Shown piece after piece: positions 37,876 through 47,006 of a stretch of 61,531 nt of DNA. The stretch is from DATEBA01 sp035288045 (GTDB lineage: Bacteria > Actinomycetota > UBA4738 > HRBIN12), in assembly GCA_035288045.1 (NCBI GenBank), contig DATEBA010000071.1, forward strand, positions 1 through 61,531. Direction: 5' to 3'. How positions within the stretch are numbered: the stretch's first letter is position 1; each line of letters starts with the position of its first letter. The position numbers were made by a program, and so were the translations under genes. The notes under the pieces are model-generated. The model ran no database searches. It had not been told where the DNA came from and was given only the letters and a program-made list of their open reading frames with translations.

Positions 37876-39249
37876 ATGGCTCGACCACGAGCTCGGTGGT
37901 CCGTAGCTTGGGCCGTCGGTCTGGTACTGGTTCTAGCGGGTTCATCGCTCGCCGTTTCGAGTTTCGGCGCGAAGGTTCAGGTGGACGGCGCGCTTCAATC
38001 CAGCTGGCTGGACGGGGACCCGGCGATCGCCACGACGGTCAAGGGCGACACCAACTACCTGCACACGATCTACGCGAGCGACTACGCGCCGGACGGGACG
38101 TTCGTCGACGACGTAGTGGGCCCATACCTCGGTGTGTACTACCGTCGCGCGACGCTGGACGGGAGCGGCAACCCCACGAACTGGACCAATCCCAAGCGAC
38201 TGAACGGGCAGTACCACGCCGAGCGGGTGACGCTCGCCACGAGTGGAGCGTACGTGTACGCGGCGTGGGCGAAGCAGACGAAGTACTGGGCGACTCCGGG
38301 CGGTTCCACATTCGATGCGACAAAGCCGCGTCCGGTGTACTTCCGCGCCAACGGCGCCCACGGCAAGGGCACCGCGTGGGGAACCCCGGTCCGACTCTCG
38401 GGCAAGTCGGAGCGGGCCGACTACGTCTGGATGGCGGCCTCGGGGACCGACGTTTACGTCACGTGGACCAACGCGGACGACAACGGCTCGGGCTCCGGCA
38501 ACATCCGGGTCGCGGTCAGCAACGACCGCGGCGTCAACTGGACGAAGTCGACCGTCGACACGACGACCGCCGACGACTTCGTGACCACTTACGTCGAGGG
38601 ATTCTCCGGGCTTCCCGCGGTCGCGGCCACGAACGGGGGCGCCGACGTGGGGCTCGCCTGGATCGACAACGCCTCGGGGAAGGTCTCGTATCGGGTCTCG
38701 GACGATCACGGCGCCAACTGGAGCAGCGCCGGCGAGCTGGAGGCTTCCGGCGGGCTCGACAACAACGGCTTCCCGGAGGCCGCCGCGACGGGCGACCGCA
38801 TCGCGTTCGCGTGGACGACGGCCGCCGAGGCAAAGCTCGCCGTTTACAACGCGGGCACCGATAGCCTCGGGCCGGATAGGACGATCGCCGACTGCGTGGA
38901 CACGATCCTGAGCCAGGCGTACACGGGTTGCGAAGGGCCGGCTCTGGCGCTCACCGGGACAGACACGATCGGGGTGGCCCTGTCGCTCTGCTACGGCGCT
39001 ACGGTTTTCCCGTGCGACTGGAACTCCACCAAGGATCGGGAGTCGCTGATCTGGTACGAGTCTACGGACAACGGGGCGAACTTCGCCTCGCCGGTGCTCG
39101 TCCAGAAGCCGGGGAACGCGAAGAACACCTATATCAACGACTTCGCGTCCGTGACGTATCAGGGAGGGAAGGCCTACGTCTACTGGAACGGCTGGACGCC
39201 CTCCTACGCGGCAGGCGAGTATCACGACTACCTCAAGGTGGGTTCCTAG
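37876..39249 (+). CDS. Secreted BNR/Asp-box repeat protein (sialidase-like fold)
   Basis: 457 aa. Signal peptide: basic N-terminus, hydrophobic AWAVGLVLVLAGSSLAVSSF, cleavage around residue 30. The remainder is a probable beta-propeller with Asp-box turns SNDRGVNW, SDDHGANW and STDNGANF. The sialidase catalytic FRIP arginine is not evident, so it may be a carbohydrate-binding or structural propeller rather than an enzyme. Four cysteines in two nearby pairs suggest disulfides. ATG 37876 has an AAGGGAGGCG ribosome site; a TTG at 37804 is less likely. A terminator follows. Confidence 0.75.
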   Translation: MARPRARWSVAWAVGLVLVLAGSSLAVSSFGAKVQVDGALQSSWLDGDPAIATTVKGDTNYLHTIYASDYAPDGTFVDDVVGPYLGVYYRRATLDGSGNPTNWTNPKRLNGQYHAERVTLATSGAYVYAAWAKQTKYWATPGGSTFDATKPRPVYFRANGAHGKGTAWGTPVRLSGKSERADYVWMAASGTDVYVTWTNADDNGSGSGNIRVAVSNDRGVNWTKSTVDTTTADDFVTTYVEGFSGLPAVAATNGGADVGLAWIDNASGKVSYRVSDDHGANWSSAGELEASGGLDNNGFPEAAATGDRIAFAWTTAAEAKLAVYNAGTDSLGPDRTIADCVDTILSQAYTGCEGPALALTGTDTIGVALSLCYGATVFPCDWNSTKDRESLIWYESTDNGANFASPVLVQKPGNAKNTYINDFASVTYQGGKAYVYWNGWTPSYAAGEYHDYLKVGS

Positions 39250-39271
39250 GCCCACCCGGCACGGCTGGGAA

Positions 39272-39304
39272 GGGGCGGCGCGTCAGCGCCGCCCCGTTCC
39301 TTTC
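39272..39304 (+). terminator. Intrinsic terminator after the BNR gene
   Basis: Perfect 10-bp stem (39272-39281 with 39286-39295) with a GTCA loop, followed by GTTCCTTTCC. It is among the most convincing terminators in the window. Confidence 0.85.
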
Positions 39305-39330
39305 CGGGTGGCGTTCGTCGCACGACCCTG

Positions 39331-39336
39331 TAGCCT
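39331..39336 (+). promoter_or_regulatory. Putative -10 (TAGCCT) of the class III aminotransferase
   Basis: TAGCCT lies 26 bp before GTG 39363, with a CAGGAGGACG ribosome site between. Confidence 0.4.
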
Positions 39337-39362
39337 TCCCGGAGCACCCGCAGGAGGACGCC

Positions 39363-40682
39363 GTGCCGACGATCGACCTCGTCACCGAGATCCCGGGTCC
39401 CCGTTCGCGAGAGATCATCGCCCGCAAGGAGCGGGTGGTCGCCGACCCGCTCGACCTCCACGTGAACGCCGTCATAGAGCGCGGGCTGGGGGCGACCGTC
39501 ACCGACGTGGATGGGAACACCGTGCTCGACCTCTCGGGCGGTCTCGGGTGCCACCTGGTGGGCTACTCGCACCCGAAGGTCGTGGAGGCCGTGCGCCGCC
39601 AGGCCGAGCGCTTCTCGCACACGGACTTCTCCGTGATCCCCTACGAACCCTACGTCGAGCTGGCCGAGCGGCTCGTCGCGCTGGTCGGCGGCGAACGGAA
39701 GGTGGCGCTGTTCAATGCGGGGGCGGAGGCCGTGGAGAACGCCGTGAAGTTCGCACGAGCGGCGACGGGCCGGCCCGCCGTTGTGTGCTTCGAGGGGGCT
39801 TTCCACGGGCGGACGCTTCTGACGATGTCGCTCACGAGCCGGCACCATCCCTACAAGGCCGGCTTCGGACCTTTCGCTCCTGAGGTCTATCGTGTTCCCT
39901 TCTCATACCCCTACCGGAGCTCGAACCCGGAGCGTTCCGGTCGGCTGGCGCTGGACGTGCTGAAGCGGGCGTTCACCACCGTCGTCGACCCCGCGTCGGT
40001 CGCCTGCCTGATCTTCGAGCCGGTGCAGGGTGAGGGGGGCTTCGTGGTCCCGGCGCCCGAGTTCCTGCCGGGCGTGGTCGAGCTCTGCCGGCAGCACGGG
40101 ATCGTGACGATCGCCGACGAGATCCAGGCGGGAACGGGCCGAACGGGTCGGTTCCTCGCGTCGGAGCACTTCGGGATCGAGCCCGACATCGTCGTGCTGG
40201 CGAAGGCGCTCGCCGGAGGCTATCCGCTTTCGGCCGTCGTCGGCCGGAGCGAGATCATGGACGCCCCCGGGCCCTCGGCGATCGGTGGTACCTACGTGGG
40301 GAACCCGGTCGCTTGCGCTGCCGCCAACGCGGTCCTGGACGTGATCGAGGAGGAGGGGCTCCTCGAGCGTGCGGAACACGTGGGAAAGACGATCCGCTCT
40401 CGTTGGGAAGAGATCGCCCGCGACGTTCCCGAGGTCGGCGAGGTACGCGGCCTGGGAGCCATGATCGGCGTCGAGCTGGTCAGCGACCGCGAGACCAAGG
40501 AGCCGGCGGCCGACTACCTCGCTCGCTTCATGGCGGAGACGGAGAGGCGGGGCGTTGTCACCGTCGGGTGCGGCATCTACCACAACGTGCTTCGCCATCT
40601 CGTCCCGCTGGTCATCACCGACGACCAGCTGGCGGAGGCGATGGACGTGCTCGCGGAGTCGGCGGTTGCGGTGCGCGGGTGA
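39363..40682 (+). CDS. Class III aminotransferase, 4-aminobutyrate-type
   Basis: 439 aa. Class III features: VTDVDGNTVLDLSGGLGCHL at the N-terminus, FNAGAEAVENAVKFARAATG and EGAFHGRTLL for PLP binding, TIADEIQAGTGRTGRFLASE with the aspartate, and the Schiff-base lysine in VVLAKALAGGYPLSAVVGRS. IGGTYVGNPVACAAA and the length match GABA and 5-aminovalerate aminotransferases (GabT group) best, but ornithine or other omega-amino acids are possible. No succinate-semialdehyde dehydrogenase is nearby. GTG 39363 follows a clear ribosome site. Confidence 0.85.
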   Translation: MPTIDLVTEIPGPRSREIIARKERVVADPLDLHVNAVIERGLGATVTDVDGNTVLDLSGGLGCHLVGYSHPKVVEAVRRQAERFSHTDFSVIPYEPYVELAERLVALVGGERKVALFNAGAEAVENAVKFARAATGRPAVVCFEGAFHGRTLLTMSLTSRHHPYKAGFGPFAPEVYRVPFSYPYRSSNPERSGRLALDVLKRAFTTVVDPASVACLIFEPVQGEGGFVVPAPEFLPGVVELCRQHGIVTIADEIQAGTGRTGRFLASEHFGIEPDIVVLAKALAGGYPLSAVVGRSEIMDAPGPSAIGGTYVGNPVACAAANAVLDVIEEEGLLERAEHVGKTIRSRWEEIARDVPEVGEVRGLGAMIGVELVSDRETKEPAADYLARFMAETERRGVVTVGCGIYHNVLRHLVPLVITDDQLAEAMDVLAESAVAVRG

Positions 40683-40692
40683 GCCGGGCCCG

Positions 40693-42198
40693 CTACCGGA
40701 CGATGAATCCGAGCTTGTAGGTGAAGGAAAGGACGGCGGTCCGCGCGAGCTCCCCGGCCGCGGTCGCTTCCAGGACCACCATGTAGCGGCCCGCTTGGCG
40801 CGGGTAGGGCGCTGCCCGCGGCCACCAGGTCACGTCGAGCCGCTGCCCTCGCCGATCGGGAAGGCGGGCGACGATGTCGCCGCTCGCTTCGCGGACGCGG
40901 ATCTGCCAGCGGAGGCGTTGGCTGCTGCCCGCCCCGATCTCGAAGGGTCTCGCCCCGGGCGCTAGCTCGCTGGCGGAGAGCCTCGGCCGGTAGATCTTCG
41001 GCAGGCCCATCGCGTTCACGCGGTCCCGCACGCCGGAGATCAGCGCGACCATGCGATCCCCTGGGCACGCGGTGTAGCCCGTCATCCGGTGGTAGCCGAT
41101 CACCGGGAGGCTCACGATCTCGCCCTCCGGGTATCGGTTGTTGTCGCCCCCATGAGAGCGCATCCTCGCGCGTCCCTTCGGGGGCAGGTGCGCGACGTCC
41201 AAACGCCACGTGAGGATGCGCTGGAGCGCCCGCTTCATCGCATCCGTCGGGCGGGCGAAGGAGAAGTCGCCGATCGCCGAGACCGAGAAGGATCCCGTGT
41301 TGAATCCCTGCTGCGCCGCCCCGATGACGGGTTTCGTCATGCCACCGGAGCGCCCCTCGAACACGCGCCCGTATCGGTCGACCAGAAAGTTGTACGCGAT
41401 GTCGCACCACCCCCGACCGTTCGTGTGGTACGCGTAGATCGAGCGCACGATGTCGTCCGACTCGCGCGGCGCGTAGTTGTTCGTACCGGCGGTGTGGTGC
41501 ACGAACGCCATCTTCACCGCCGGTGCCACCCCGGGCGTGCAGTTCATGAGTCTCGGGTTCGCGCCCCACTCCTCCCTGGTGACGATCGACGGACGTCGCG
41601 TCATCGCCTCCGCGGAGGGGAGGCCCACCGGCCCCCTCGGTGATGTTCCCGGCCCGGCCGCGGTCCCAGAGCTGTTGACGAAGATCGCGCGAACGTCGGA
41701 GACGACGGCGTCGCCCGGAAGCTGGAGGGCGACCCGGGCGCAACGACTCCCGCCGGTCCACAGCAGCCCGGTCCCGGCGTTCGCTCCAAAGGGCTCCGCA
41801 GTGCCCGGATCGGGACCGCCCTCGGACTCGAGCACGTCCGTCGGGCCGAAGCCGTTGGGTACGTCTGCGACGGCGACCCGCGCGGCCGACGGGCCTCCAC
41901 CCCTCTGCACCCAGATAACGCCCAGGGCGGTGAACCAGAAGGGTGCGCAGACACGGACCCTGCTGGTTCTCGCGTCCGCCTGCGCCCGGAGCACGCCGCC
42001 GGCTCCGAGAGAGAGACTCCCGCCGGCTCGCTCGGGAAGGAGGTCACCGACCTCGACCGGGACGGCGCGGACGATCGTCGGAGGGAACGGCGCTCCGCCG
42101 GCTCCGGGGAAGACGCCGGTGAGCGACGCGCCGACGACGGTCGCGGCCACGACCGAGCGAGCGAGCGGTCGGAGTGTGCGGGCGCCGGGTCGAGCCAT
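40693..42198 (-). CDS. Secreted PGRP/amidase-2 domain protein
   Basis: 501 aa. A signal peptide is likely (basic N-terminus, then SVVAATVVGASLTGVFPGAG). A beta-rich N-terminal region follows, then a peptidoglycan-recognition/N-acetylmuramoyl-L-alanine amidase domain from about residue 200. Its segments are IVTREEWGANPRL, KMAFVHHTAGTNNY, WCDIAYNFLVDRYGRVFEGR, MRSHGGDNNRYPEGEI and YTACPGDRM. The zinc-ligand histidine in FVHHTAG and the CPG cysteine region are present, but the second His in this class should be checked, as SHGGDN differs from the common SHRD. A C-terminal beta domain ends with TAVLSFTYKLGFIVR. ATG 42198 is chosen for the signal peptide. Confidence 0.82.
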   Translation of the reverse strand: MARPGARTLRPLARSVVAATVVGASLTGVFPGAGGAPFPPTIVRAVPVEVGDLLPERAGGSLSLGAGGVLRAQADARTSRVRVCAPFWFTALGVIWVQRGGGPSAARVAVADVPNGFGPTDVLESEGGPDPGTAEPFGANAGTGLLWTGGSRCARVALQLPGDAVVSDVRAIFVNSSGTAAGPGTSPRGPVGLPSAEAMTRRPSIVTREEWGANPRLMNCTPGVAPAVKMAFVHHTAGTNNYAPRESDDIVRSIYAYHTNGRGWCDIAYNFLVDRYGRVFEGRSGGMTKPVIGAAQQGFNTGSFSVSAIGDFSFARPTDAMKRALQRILTWRLDVAHLPPKGRARMRSHGGDNNRYPEGEIVSLPVIGYHRMTGYTACPGDRMVALISGVRDRVNAMGLPKIYRPRLSASELAPGARPFEIGAGSSQRLRWQIRVREASGDIVARLPDRRGQRLDVTWWPRAAPYPRQAGRYMVVLEATAAGELARTAVLSFTYKLGFIVR

Positions 42199-42246
42199 GG
42201 GGGAGGTTCCTTCTACAGCCGGTGATGGGCGATGACAAGGACCCTC

Positions 42247-42252
42247 TAGCAT
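42247..42252 (+). promoter_or_regulatory. Putative -10 (TAGCAT) for a leaderless transcript
   Basis: TAGCAT ends 7 nt before ATG 42260 of the UDG gene, within the 61-bp gap shared with the divergent amidase gene. Confidence 0.45.
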
Positions 42253-42259
42253 CCTCTGC

Positions 42260-42931
42260 ATGGATCTGGAGTCTCTGCGGGGCGAGATCGTGGCATGTCG
42301 GGCCTGCCCTCGGCTGGTCGCGTGGAGAGAGAACGTGGCCCGCGAGAAGGTGGCGCGGTTCGCGGACCAGGAGTATTGGGGCCGGCCGGTGCCGGGGTTC
42401 GGCGATCCTGCCGCACGTGTGCTCGTCGTGGGTCTCGCCCCTGCGGCGCACGGGGGGAACCGGACCGGCCGGATCTTCACGGGCGACCGCTCGGGCGACT
42501 TCCTGTTCGCGGCGCTCCATCGAACGGGGTTCGCGGATCGCCCCACGTCGGTGTCGCCGGAGGACGGGCTCCGGCTCCGCGGGGTCTACCTGGCCGCCGC
42601 GGTGCGCTGCGCCCCCCCGGGGAACCGCCCGACACCCGCCGAGCGCGACCGGTGCCTCCCGTTCCTCGCCCGCGAGCTCGTGCTCCTTCCGCGGGGCCGT
42701 GCGGTCGTCGCCCTCGGGGCTTTCGCGTGGGACGGCGCGCTCCGCGCCCTCGGGGCCCTCGGACACGCGGTGAGGCCGCGCCCGAGGTTCGGTCACGGAT
42801 CGGAGGCGGCGGTGGGGGACTACCGCCTGGTTGGCTCCTTCCACCCGAGCCAGCAGAACACTTTCACGGGGAAGCTCACCGAGCCCATGCTCGAAGACGT
42901 GCTCCGCCGCGCGCGAGAGCTCGCCCGCTGA
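42260..42931 (+). CDS. Family 5 uracil-DNA glycosylase (UDGb)
   Basis: Removes uracil and some deaminated purines from DNA; 223 aa. Cluster cysteines lie in VACRACPRLV near the N-terminus, with later RCAPPGNRPTPAERDRCLPF, matching a [4Fe-4S] site. Motif 1 is GLAPAAHGGNRTGRIFTGD, where family 5 characteristically has Ala in place of the catalytic Asp/Asn of other UDGs. Motif 2 is GSFHPSQQNTFTGKL. Together these separate family 5 from family 4. The stop abuts the convergent mgtC-like gene through TGATCA. Confidence 0.92.
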   Translation: MDLESLRGEIVACRACPRLVAWRENVAREKVARFADQEYWGRPVPGFGDPAARVLVVGLAPAAHGGNRTGRIFTGDRSGDFLFAALHRTGFADRPTSVSPEDGLRLRGVYLAAAVRCAPPGNRPTPAERDRCLPFLARELVLLPRGRAVVALGAFAWDGALRALGALGHAVRPRPRFGHGSEAAVGDYRLVGSFHPSQQNTFTGKLTEPMLEDVLRRARELAR

Positions 42932-43372
42932 TCATCCCTCGCGCTCGCCTCGGCGGCGCGCGTCGAACCGGCGGACGAACGGTAGATAGTTGAGCTCCAG
43001 GATCACCAGCACCAGCACCGCGGTGGACACCCCGAGCGCCAGGGCGTCGGCTCCGCACAGCACGCCCACGGCGGCCGCGCTCCACGCCGAGGCCGCGGTG
43101 GTGAGACCGTGGACCGTGCCCTCCGCGCGGAAGATCAGACCGGCGCCCAGGAAACCGATGCCGGCCACGACCCCTTGGATGACGCGATCCGCCGATCCCG
43201 GGAACCGGGCGATGCCGAGGCCGGTGAACGCGGCCGCTCCCAGTGCGACGAGGGCGAAGGTCCGCTCGCCGGCCGCCTTGCCCCGGAACTCCCTCTCCCA
43301 GCCGATCGCGTACCCGAGCAGCGTCGCGACCAGGATCCGAGCGAAGATCGAGATGGAGGCGTCGACGTCCAC
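42932..43372 (-). CDS. MgtC/SapB family membrane protein
   Basis: 146 aa with four to five membrane helices: FARILVATLLGYAIGWERE, ERTFALVALGAAAFTGLG, VIQGVVAGIGFLGAGLIF and ALALGVSTAVLVLVILEL. The family motif GERTFALVALG and the GFLGAGLIFRAEGTVHGLTT stretch are clear. It has no C-terminal ACT-like domain, so it is the short SapB form. Linked to magnesium or phosphate homeostasis in other bacteria; the function here is unknown. GTG 43372 lies 6 nt after a TAGCCT hexamer. Confidence 0.9.
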   Translation of the reverse strand: MDVDASISIFARILVATLLGYAIGWEREFRGKAAGERTFALVALGAAAFTGLGIARFPGSADRVIQGVVAGIGFLGAGLIFRAEGTVHGLTTAASAWSAAAVGVLCGADALALGVSTAVLVLVILELNYLPFVRRFDARRRGEREG

Positions 43373-43378
43373 GGTGGG

Positions 43379-43384
43379 AGGCTA
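43379..43384 (-). promoter_or_regulatory. Putative -10 (TAGCCT) for a leaderless transcript
   Basis: On the minus strand TAGCCT ends 6 nt before GTG 43372. A plus-strand TAGCGT at 43420-43425 probably serves the divergent RTX-like gene. Confidence 0.45.
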
Positions 43385-43455
43385 GTCGAAGTCCGCTTGC
43401 GTCGGCGCCGGGGCCCGCCTAGCGTACGCAGCGTCCGGAGAAGGAAGGGGAGCAG

Positions 43456-43986
43456 ATGCGCACCGCACGGGGGAAGGTCGCAACGCCGCTCGTCGCGCTG
43501 CTGACCGCGCTCGCGTTCTCGCCGATCGGAGCGGACGCGGCGGTCACCTGCGAGATAGTCGGCACGAACAAGGGTGAGACGATCAGGGGAACGAAGGGCA
43601 ACGATGTCATCTGCGCACGAGGCGGGCGAGACACCGTGATCGGCCGCGCTGGGAAGGACCTCATCTTCGGCGGATCCGGCAACGACTTCCTGCTCGGCGG
43701 CTTGGCAGACGACCAGATCTACGGTGGGCACGATCGCGACTTCGCTTATGGCGGCCCGGGCGGCGACATTATCTGGGGCGGGAAGGGCGCCGACTACAAC
43801 CTGGTCGGCGAGCGTGGGCCCGACACGATGGTTGGTGGCCCCGGCGGTGAGCTGTGCATCTCGGCGTTCGACGGGAAGCCGAACGATCTCATCAAGGGCG
43901 GGCCGGGCAGAGACGTCTTCGATGCGGACGACGGCGACACGGTCTACGCGGCGGAGGAGGACGCCGGCTTCTGCATCGCCGAGTAG
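43456..43986 (+). CDS. Secreted calcium-binding RTX-repeat protein
   Basis: 176 aa. A signal peptide (TPLVALLTALAFSPIGADAA) is followed by hemolysin-type nonapeptide repeats of the GGxGxD form: GTKGNDVIC, GRAGKDLIFG, GGSGNDFLLGG, GGPGGDIIWGG and GGPGRDVFDADDGD. These fold into a calcium-stabilised parallel beta-roll. No catalytic or toxin domain is attached. Four cysteines are present (three in pairs near the ends). The ribosome site AAGGAAGGGGAG precedes ATG 43456. Likely a small exported calcium-binding protein of unknown purpose. Confidence 0.85.
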   Translation: MRTARGKVATPLVALLTALAFSPIGADAAVTCEIVGTNKGETIRGTKGNDVICARGGRDTVIGRAGKDLIFGGSGNDFLLGGLADDQIYGGHDRDFAYGGPGGDIIWGGKGADYNLVGERGPDTMVGGPGGELCISAFDGKPNDLIKGGPGRDVFDADDGDTVYAAEEDAGFCIAE

Positions 43987-44023
43987 GTAGCAGCGCGCCG
44001 ACCGCGTTCCCGGAGGCCGCGCG

Positions 44024-44029
44024 TATCCT
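44024..44029 (+). promoter_or_regulatory. Putative -10 (TATCCT) for a leaderless transcript
   Basis: TATCCT ends 6 nt before the tandem ATG ATG at 44036. Confidence 0.45.
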
Positions 44030-44035
44030 GGCCTG

Positions 44036-46009
44036 ATGATGCGTGGGCACGGCCGCTGGATGCCGCGGCTCCCGGACGAAGAGCGGCGTCCGATCCGCAG
44101 GCGGACGGTGCGCCGCGTGGTCGCGACGTTCGGCCCGTACAGGAGCAAGGTCGCGCTGGTCGGGCTGGCGATCGTCGTCACGGCCACGCTCGGCGTGATC
44201 AACCCGCTGCTGATCAAGCACATCTTCGACCACGCGCTGTTCGGGAACCCTCCCGGGCGATGCGACCTCGGCCAGTGCCCCAACCTGGCGACCCTGTACC
44301 GGGACGTGGCACTGATGATAGCGATCCCCGTCATCTCGGGTGTGATCGGCATCGGGCAGACCTACCTGGCCAACCTGGTGGGTCTACGCGTCATGCAGGA
44401 CTTCCGCAACGGTCTCTACGCGCACCTACAGTTCATGTCGCTCCGCTTCTTCACCACCACGAGGACCGGTGAGATCCAGTCGCGACTGGCCAACGACGTC
44501 GGCGGTGTGCAGACGGTTGTGACCGATACGGCGTCCTCGATCCTGTCGAACCTCGTGATCATCCTCAGCACCCTCGTGGCGATGTTCCTGCTGTCGTGGG
44601 AGCTCACGGCGCTGTCCCTGTTCATGCTGCCGTTCTTCCTGTGGCTCACCTACAAGGTGGGCAAGGCGCGACAGGAGGTCGCCGTGTCGACCCAGAAGAC
44701 CCTGGCCGACCTGACGGCCGTCACCGAGGAGACCCTGTCGGTCTCGGGGATACTTCTATCGAAGGCGTTCGGTCGCCAACGCGACGAGATCGGGAGGTTC
44801 CGCGGAGAGAACGAGCGCCTGACGGGACTCCAGATCCGCCAGACGATGATCGGTCGGTCGTTCTTCGCCGTCGTGCAGGTCTTCTTCTCCATCACACCGG
44901 CGCTCGTGTACCTGGTCGCCGGCTGGGTGATCTCTGACGATCCACTTCAGAGCGCGATAACCGCCGGGACGATCGTCTCGTTCACGACGCTCCAGAGCAG
45001 GCTCTTCTTCCCGATAGGATCGATGCTCCAGGTCAGCGTCGAGGTGCAGTCCTCGATGGCGTTGTTCGACCGCATCTTCGAGTACCTCGACCTCCCGCAC
45101 GAGATCGCCGATGCCCCCGACGCGGCCGAGGTGCCGGCCCGGAGCGTGCAGGGGGCCGTGCGGTTCCGCGACGTCTGGTTCCGCTACGAGGGGCCACGCG
45201 AGGGTGCGGCCGCGCCGGTGTCGCCCAACCACGGGGACGAGGGGCAACGCGCGGCACGCGAGTGGACCCTCGAGGCGGTCGACCTCGAGATCGAGCCGGG
45301 GCAACTCGCGGCGCTCGTCGGGCCCAGCGGTGCTGGGAAGACCACGATGACCTATCTCGTGCCGCGCCTCTACGACGTCCAGCGTGGAGCGGTCGAGATC
45401 GACGGGCTCGACGTGCGAGCTATCAAGCTCGCGTCGCTCGGCGAGATGATCGGCGTCGTCACGCAGGAGACGTATCTCTTCCACACGACGGTCCGCCGCA
45501 ACCTGCTGTACGGGAGGCCGGACGCGACGCCGGAGGAGCTGGAGATGGCGACGCAAGCAGCGTTCATCGACGATCGTCTCGCCGAGCTTCCCGACGGGTA
45601 CGACACCGTCGTCGGGGAACGCGGCTACAAGCTCTCCGGCGGAGAGAAGCAGCGCCTCGCGATCGCGCGCGTGATCCTGAAGGACCCCCGGATCCTGATC
45701 CTCGACGAGGCGACGTCATCCCTCGACACGACGTCGGAGCGGCTCGTCCAGGAAGCGCTCCGGCCGTTGATGCACGGGCGAACGACGATCGCGATCGCCC
45801 ACCGGCTCTCGACGATCCTGTCTGCCGACGTGACCTTCGTACTCGACCGCGGCCGAGTCGTCGAGCGAGGCACGCACTCGGAGCTGCTCGAGCACGGTGG
45901 CCTCTACGCGCGGCTCTACGAGCAGCAGTTCCGCGGCGGGCTCGTTGAGGCCGTGACCAGCGAGGGGCTGCTTCTCACCTCAGGGGAGGTCGTCCGCCCC
46001 GACGACTAG
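44036..46009 (+). CDS. ABC exporter half-transporter (fused TMD-NBD)
   Basis: 657 aa, MsbA/multidrug type. The membrane domain (about 30-335) has six helices, including VGLAIVVTATLGVINPLLI and FLLSWELTALSLFMLPFFLW. The ATPase domain has Walker A VGPSGAGKTTMTYL, Q-loop VTQETYLFH, signature LSGGEKQRLAIARVIL, Walker B ILILDEATSSLD and switch His in AIAHRLST. A ~30-residue insert of low complexity (PREGAAAPVSPNHGDEGQRA) interrupts the start of the ATPase domain before the A-loop region. It probably acts as a homodimer since no partner gene is adjacent. The stop shares a CTAG with the GNAT gene. Confidence 0.92.
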   Translation: MMRGHGRWMPRLPDEERRPIRRRTVRRVVATFGPYRSKVALVGLAIVVTATLGVINPLLIKHIFDHALFGNPPGRCDLGQCPNLATLYRDVALMIAIPVISGVIGIGQTYLANLVGLRVMQDFRNGLYAHLQFMSLRFFTTTRTGEIQSRLANDVGGVQTVVTDTASSILSNLVIILSTLVAMFLLSWELTALSLFMLPFFLWLTYKVGKARQEVAVSTQKTLADLTAVTEETLSVSGILLSKAFGRQRDEIGRFRGENERLTGLQIRQTMIGRSFFAVVQVFFSITPALVYLVAGWVISDDPLQSAITAGTIVSFTTLQSRLFFPIGSMLQVSVEVQSSMALFDRIFEYLDLPHEIADAPDAAEVPARSVQGAVRFRDVWFRYEGPREGAAAPVSPNHGDEGQRAAREWTLEAVDLEIEPGQLAALVGPSGAGKTTMTYLVPRLYDVQRGAVEIDGLDVRAIKLASLGEMIGVVTQETYLFHTTVRRNLLYGRPDATPEELEMATQAAFIDDRLAELPDGYDTVVGERGYKLSGGEKQRLAIARVILKDPRILILDEATSSLDTTSERLVQEALRPLMHGRTTIAIAHRLSTILSADVTFVLDRGRVVERGTHSELLEHGGLYARLYEQQFRGGLVEAVTSEGLLLTSGEVVRPDD

Positions 46010-46503
46010 ATCCGCCGCTCGTATCCGAGCAGACGGAACCCGTCGGGGAACACGTAATCCTGCCCTCGCTCGAATCCCATCGATTCGTACATCCGTTGCG
46101 CCGCAGTCATGCGCTCCGTCGTGTGCAAGGTGACGAGGCTCTTTCCCGCGCGGCGCGCCTCGTCGATGCACCCCTCCATCAGCCTGCGTCCGACCCCGCG
46201 GCGCCGGTCCTCCGCCCGGACCCCGAGCATCCGCACGTGGGCTTCCTCGGTGAGCAGCGGCTCGCCGGATTCCGCCTCGGTCCGTGCCTCAAGCTCGAGC
46301 GTCACGCACCCAAGGATCCTCGTCCCCTCGACCGCGACGAGCGCGAGCGTGTGGCCCGCCCTGCCGGCCACGTCGCCGAGGCGGCCGAGGTACTCGTCCC
46401 AGCCCGACTCCTCGGGCCGGACGAACTCCCGGTATGCTTCGACGACGACGACGCCCGCCTCGTCGTACTCCTCGGGCCGGACGGGCCGCACCTCGATCGC
46501 CAT
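46006..46503 (-). CDS. GNAT family N-acetyltransferase
   Basis: 165 aa, one GNAT fold. The acetyl-CoA-binding motif A is VRMLGVRAEDRRRGVGRRLM (R/Q-x-x-G-x-G/A), followed by motif B region LVTLHTTERMTAAQRMYESM and GFERGQDYVFP. The acceptor may be a small molecule, amino acid or protein. ATG 46503 lies 7 nt after a TACCCT hexamer. It diverges from the MarR gene with 71 bp between. Confidence 0.85.
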   Translation of the reverse strand: MAIEVRPVRPEEYDEAGVVVVEAYREFVRPEESGWDEYLGRLGDVAGRAGHTLALVAVEGTRILGCVTLELEARTEAESGEPLLTEEAHVRMLGVRAEDRRRGVGRRLMEGCIDEARRAGKSLVTLHTTERMTAAQRMYESMGFERGQDYVFPDGFRLLGYERRI

Positions 46504-46510
46504 GCGCCGC

Positions 46511-46516
46511 AGGGTA
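46511..46516 (-). promoter_or_regulatory. Putative -10 (TACCCT) for a leaderless transcript
   Basis: On the minus strand TACCCT ends 7 nt before ATG 46503 of the GNAT gene. Confidence 0.45.
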
Positions 46517-46574
46517 CCCCAGGTCCTTCGTCAATGAGCTTGACCGACCCGCCGTCCGGGAACACCATGAGGAC

Positions 46575-47006
46575 GTGGCGCAGGCCGATCTCGGGAGACT
46601 GTTGCTCGAGGGCCACCGGGCGCTGTCCGGGGAGCTCCTCGAGGATATGTCCGAGCGCGGGTTTCCGGACCTCCGGCCGGCTCACACCGCGGTCTTCCTC
46701 AACATCGATCGTCGCTCCGGCACCCGACTCACGGAGCTGGCTCGTCGCGCGAGGATGACGAAGCAGGGCATGATGCTGCTCGTCGACGACCTCGAGGCGC
46801 GGGGGTACGTCCGGCGCGTTCCCGACGAGTCCGACGCGCGCGCGAAGGTGGTGCGCTTGACGGCTCGTGGGCGGAGATGTGCAGCCGAGACGCGGCGATC
46901 AGCCGCGGCGGTCGAGGCTCGCACGCGGCGGCTACTGGGCGAGCGCGCGTTCGAGGTCTTCCTCGAGGCGCTCGACGAGCTGGTCGGCGAGGAGGCAGGG
47001 GGGTGA
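46575..47006 (+). CDS. MarR family transcriptional regulator
   Basis: 143 aa winged-helix regulator. The HTH and wing are LRPAHTAVFLNIDRRSGTRL and TELARRARMTKQGMMLLVDD, then LEARGYVRRVPDESDARAKV (the DxR wing motif). Flanking helices form the dimer and ligand site. The start is uncertain: the open frame extends upstream, but GTG 46575 gives family length with a weak ATGAGGAC site. The stop overlaps the PGI-like gene by 4 bp, so it may control that gene or the divergent GNAT gene. Confidence 0.8.
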   Translation: MAQADLGRLLLEGHRALSGELLEDMSERGFPDLRPAHTAVFLNIDRRSGTRLTELARRARMTKQGMMLLVDDLEARGYVRRVPDESDARAKVVRLTARGRRCAAETRRSAAAVEARTRRLLGERAFEVFLEALDELVGEEAGG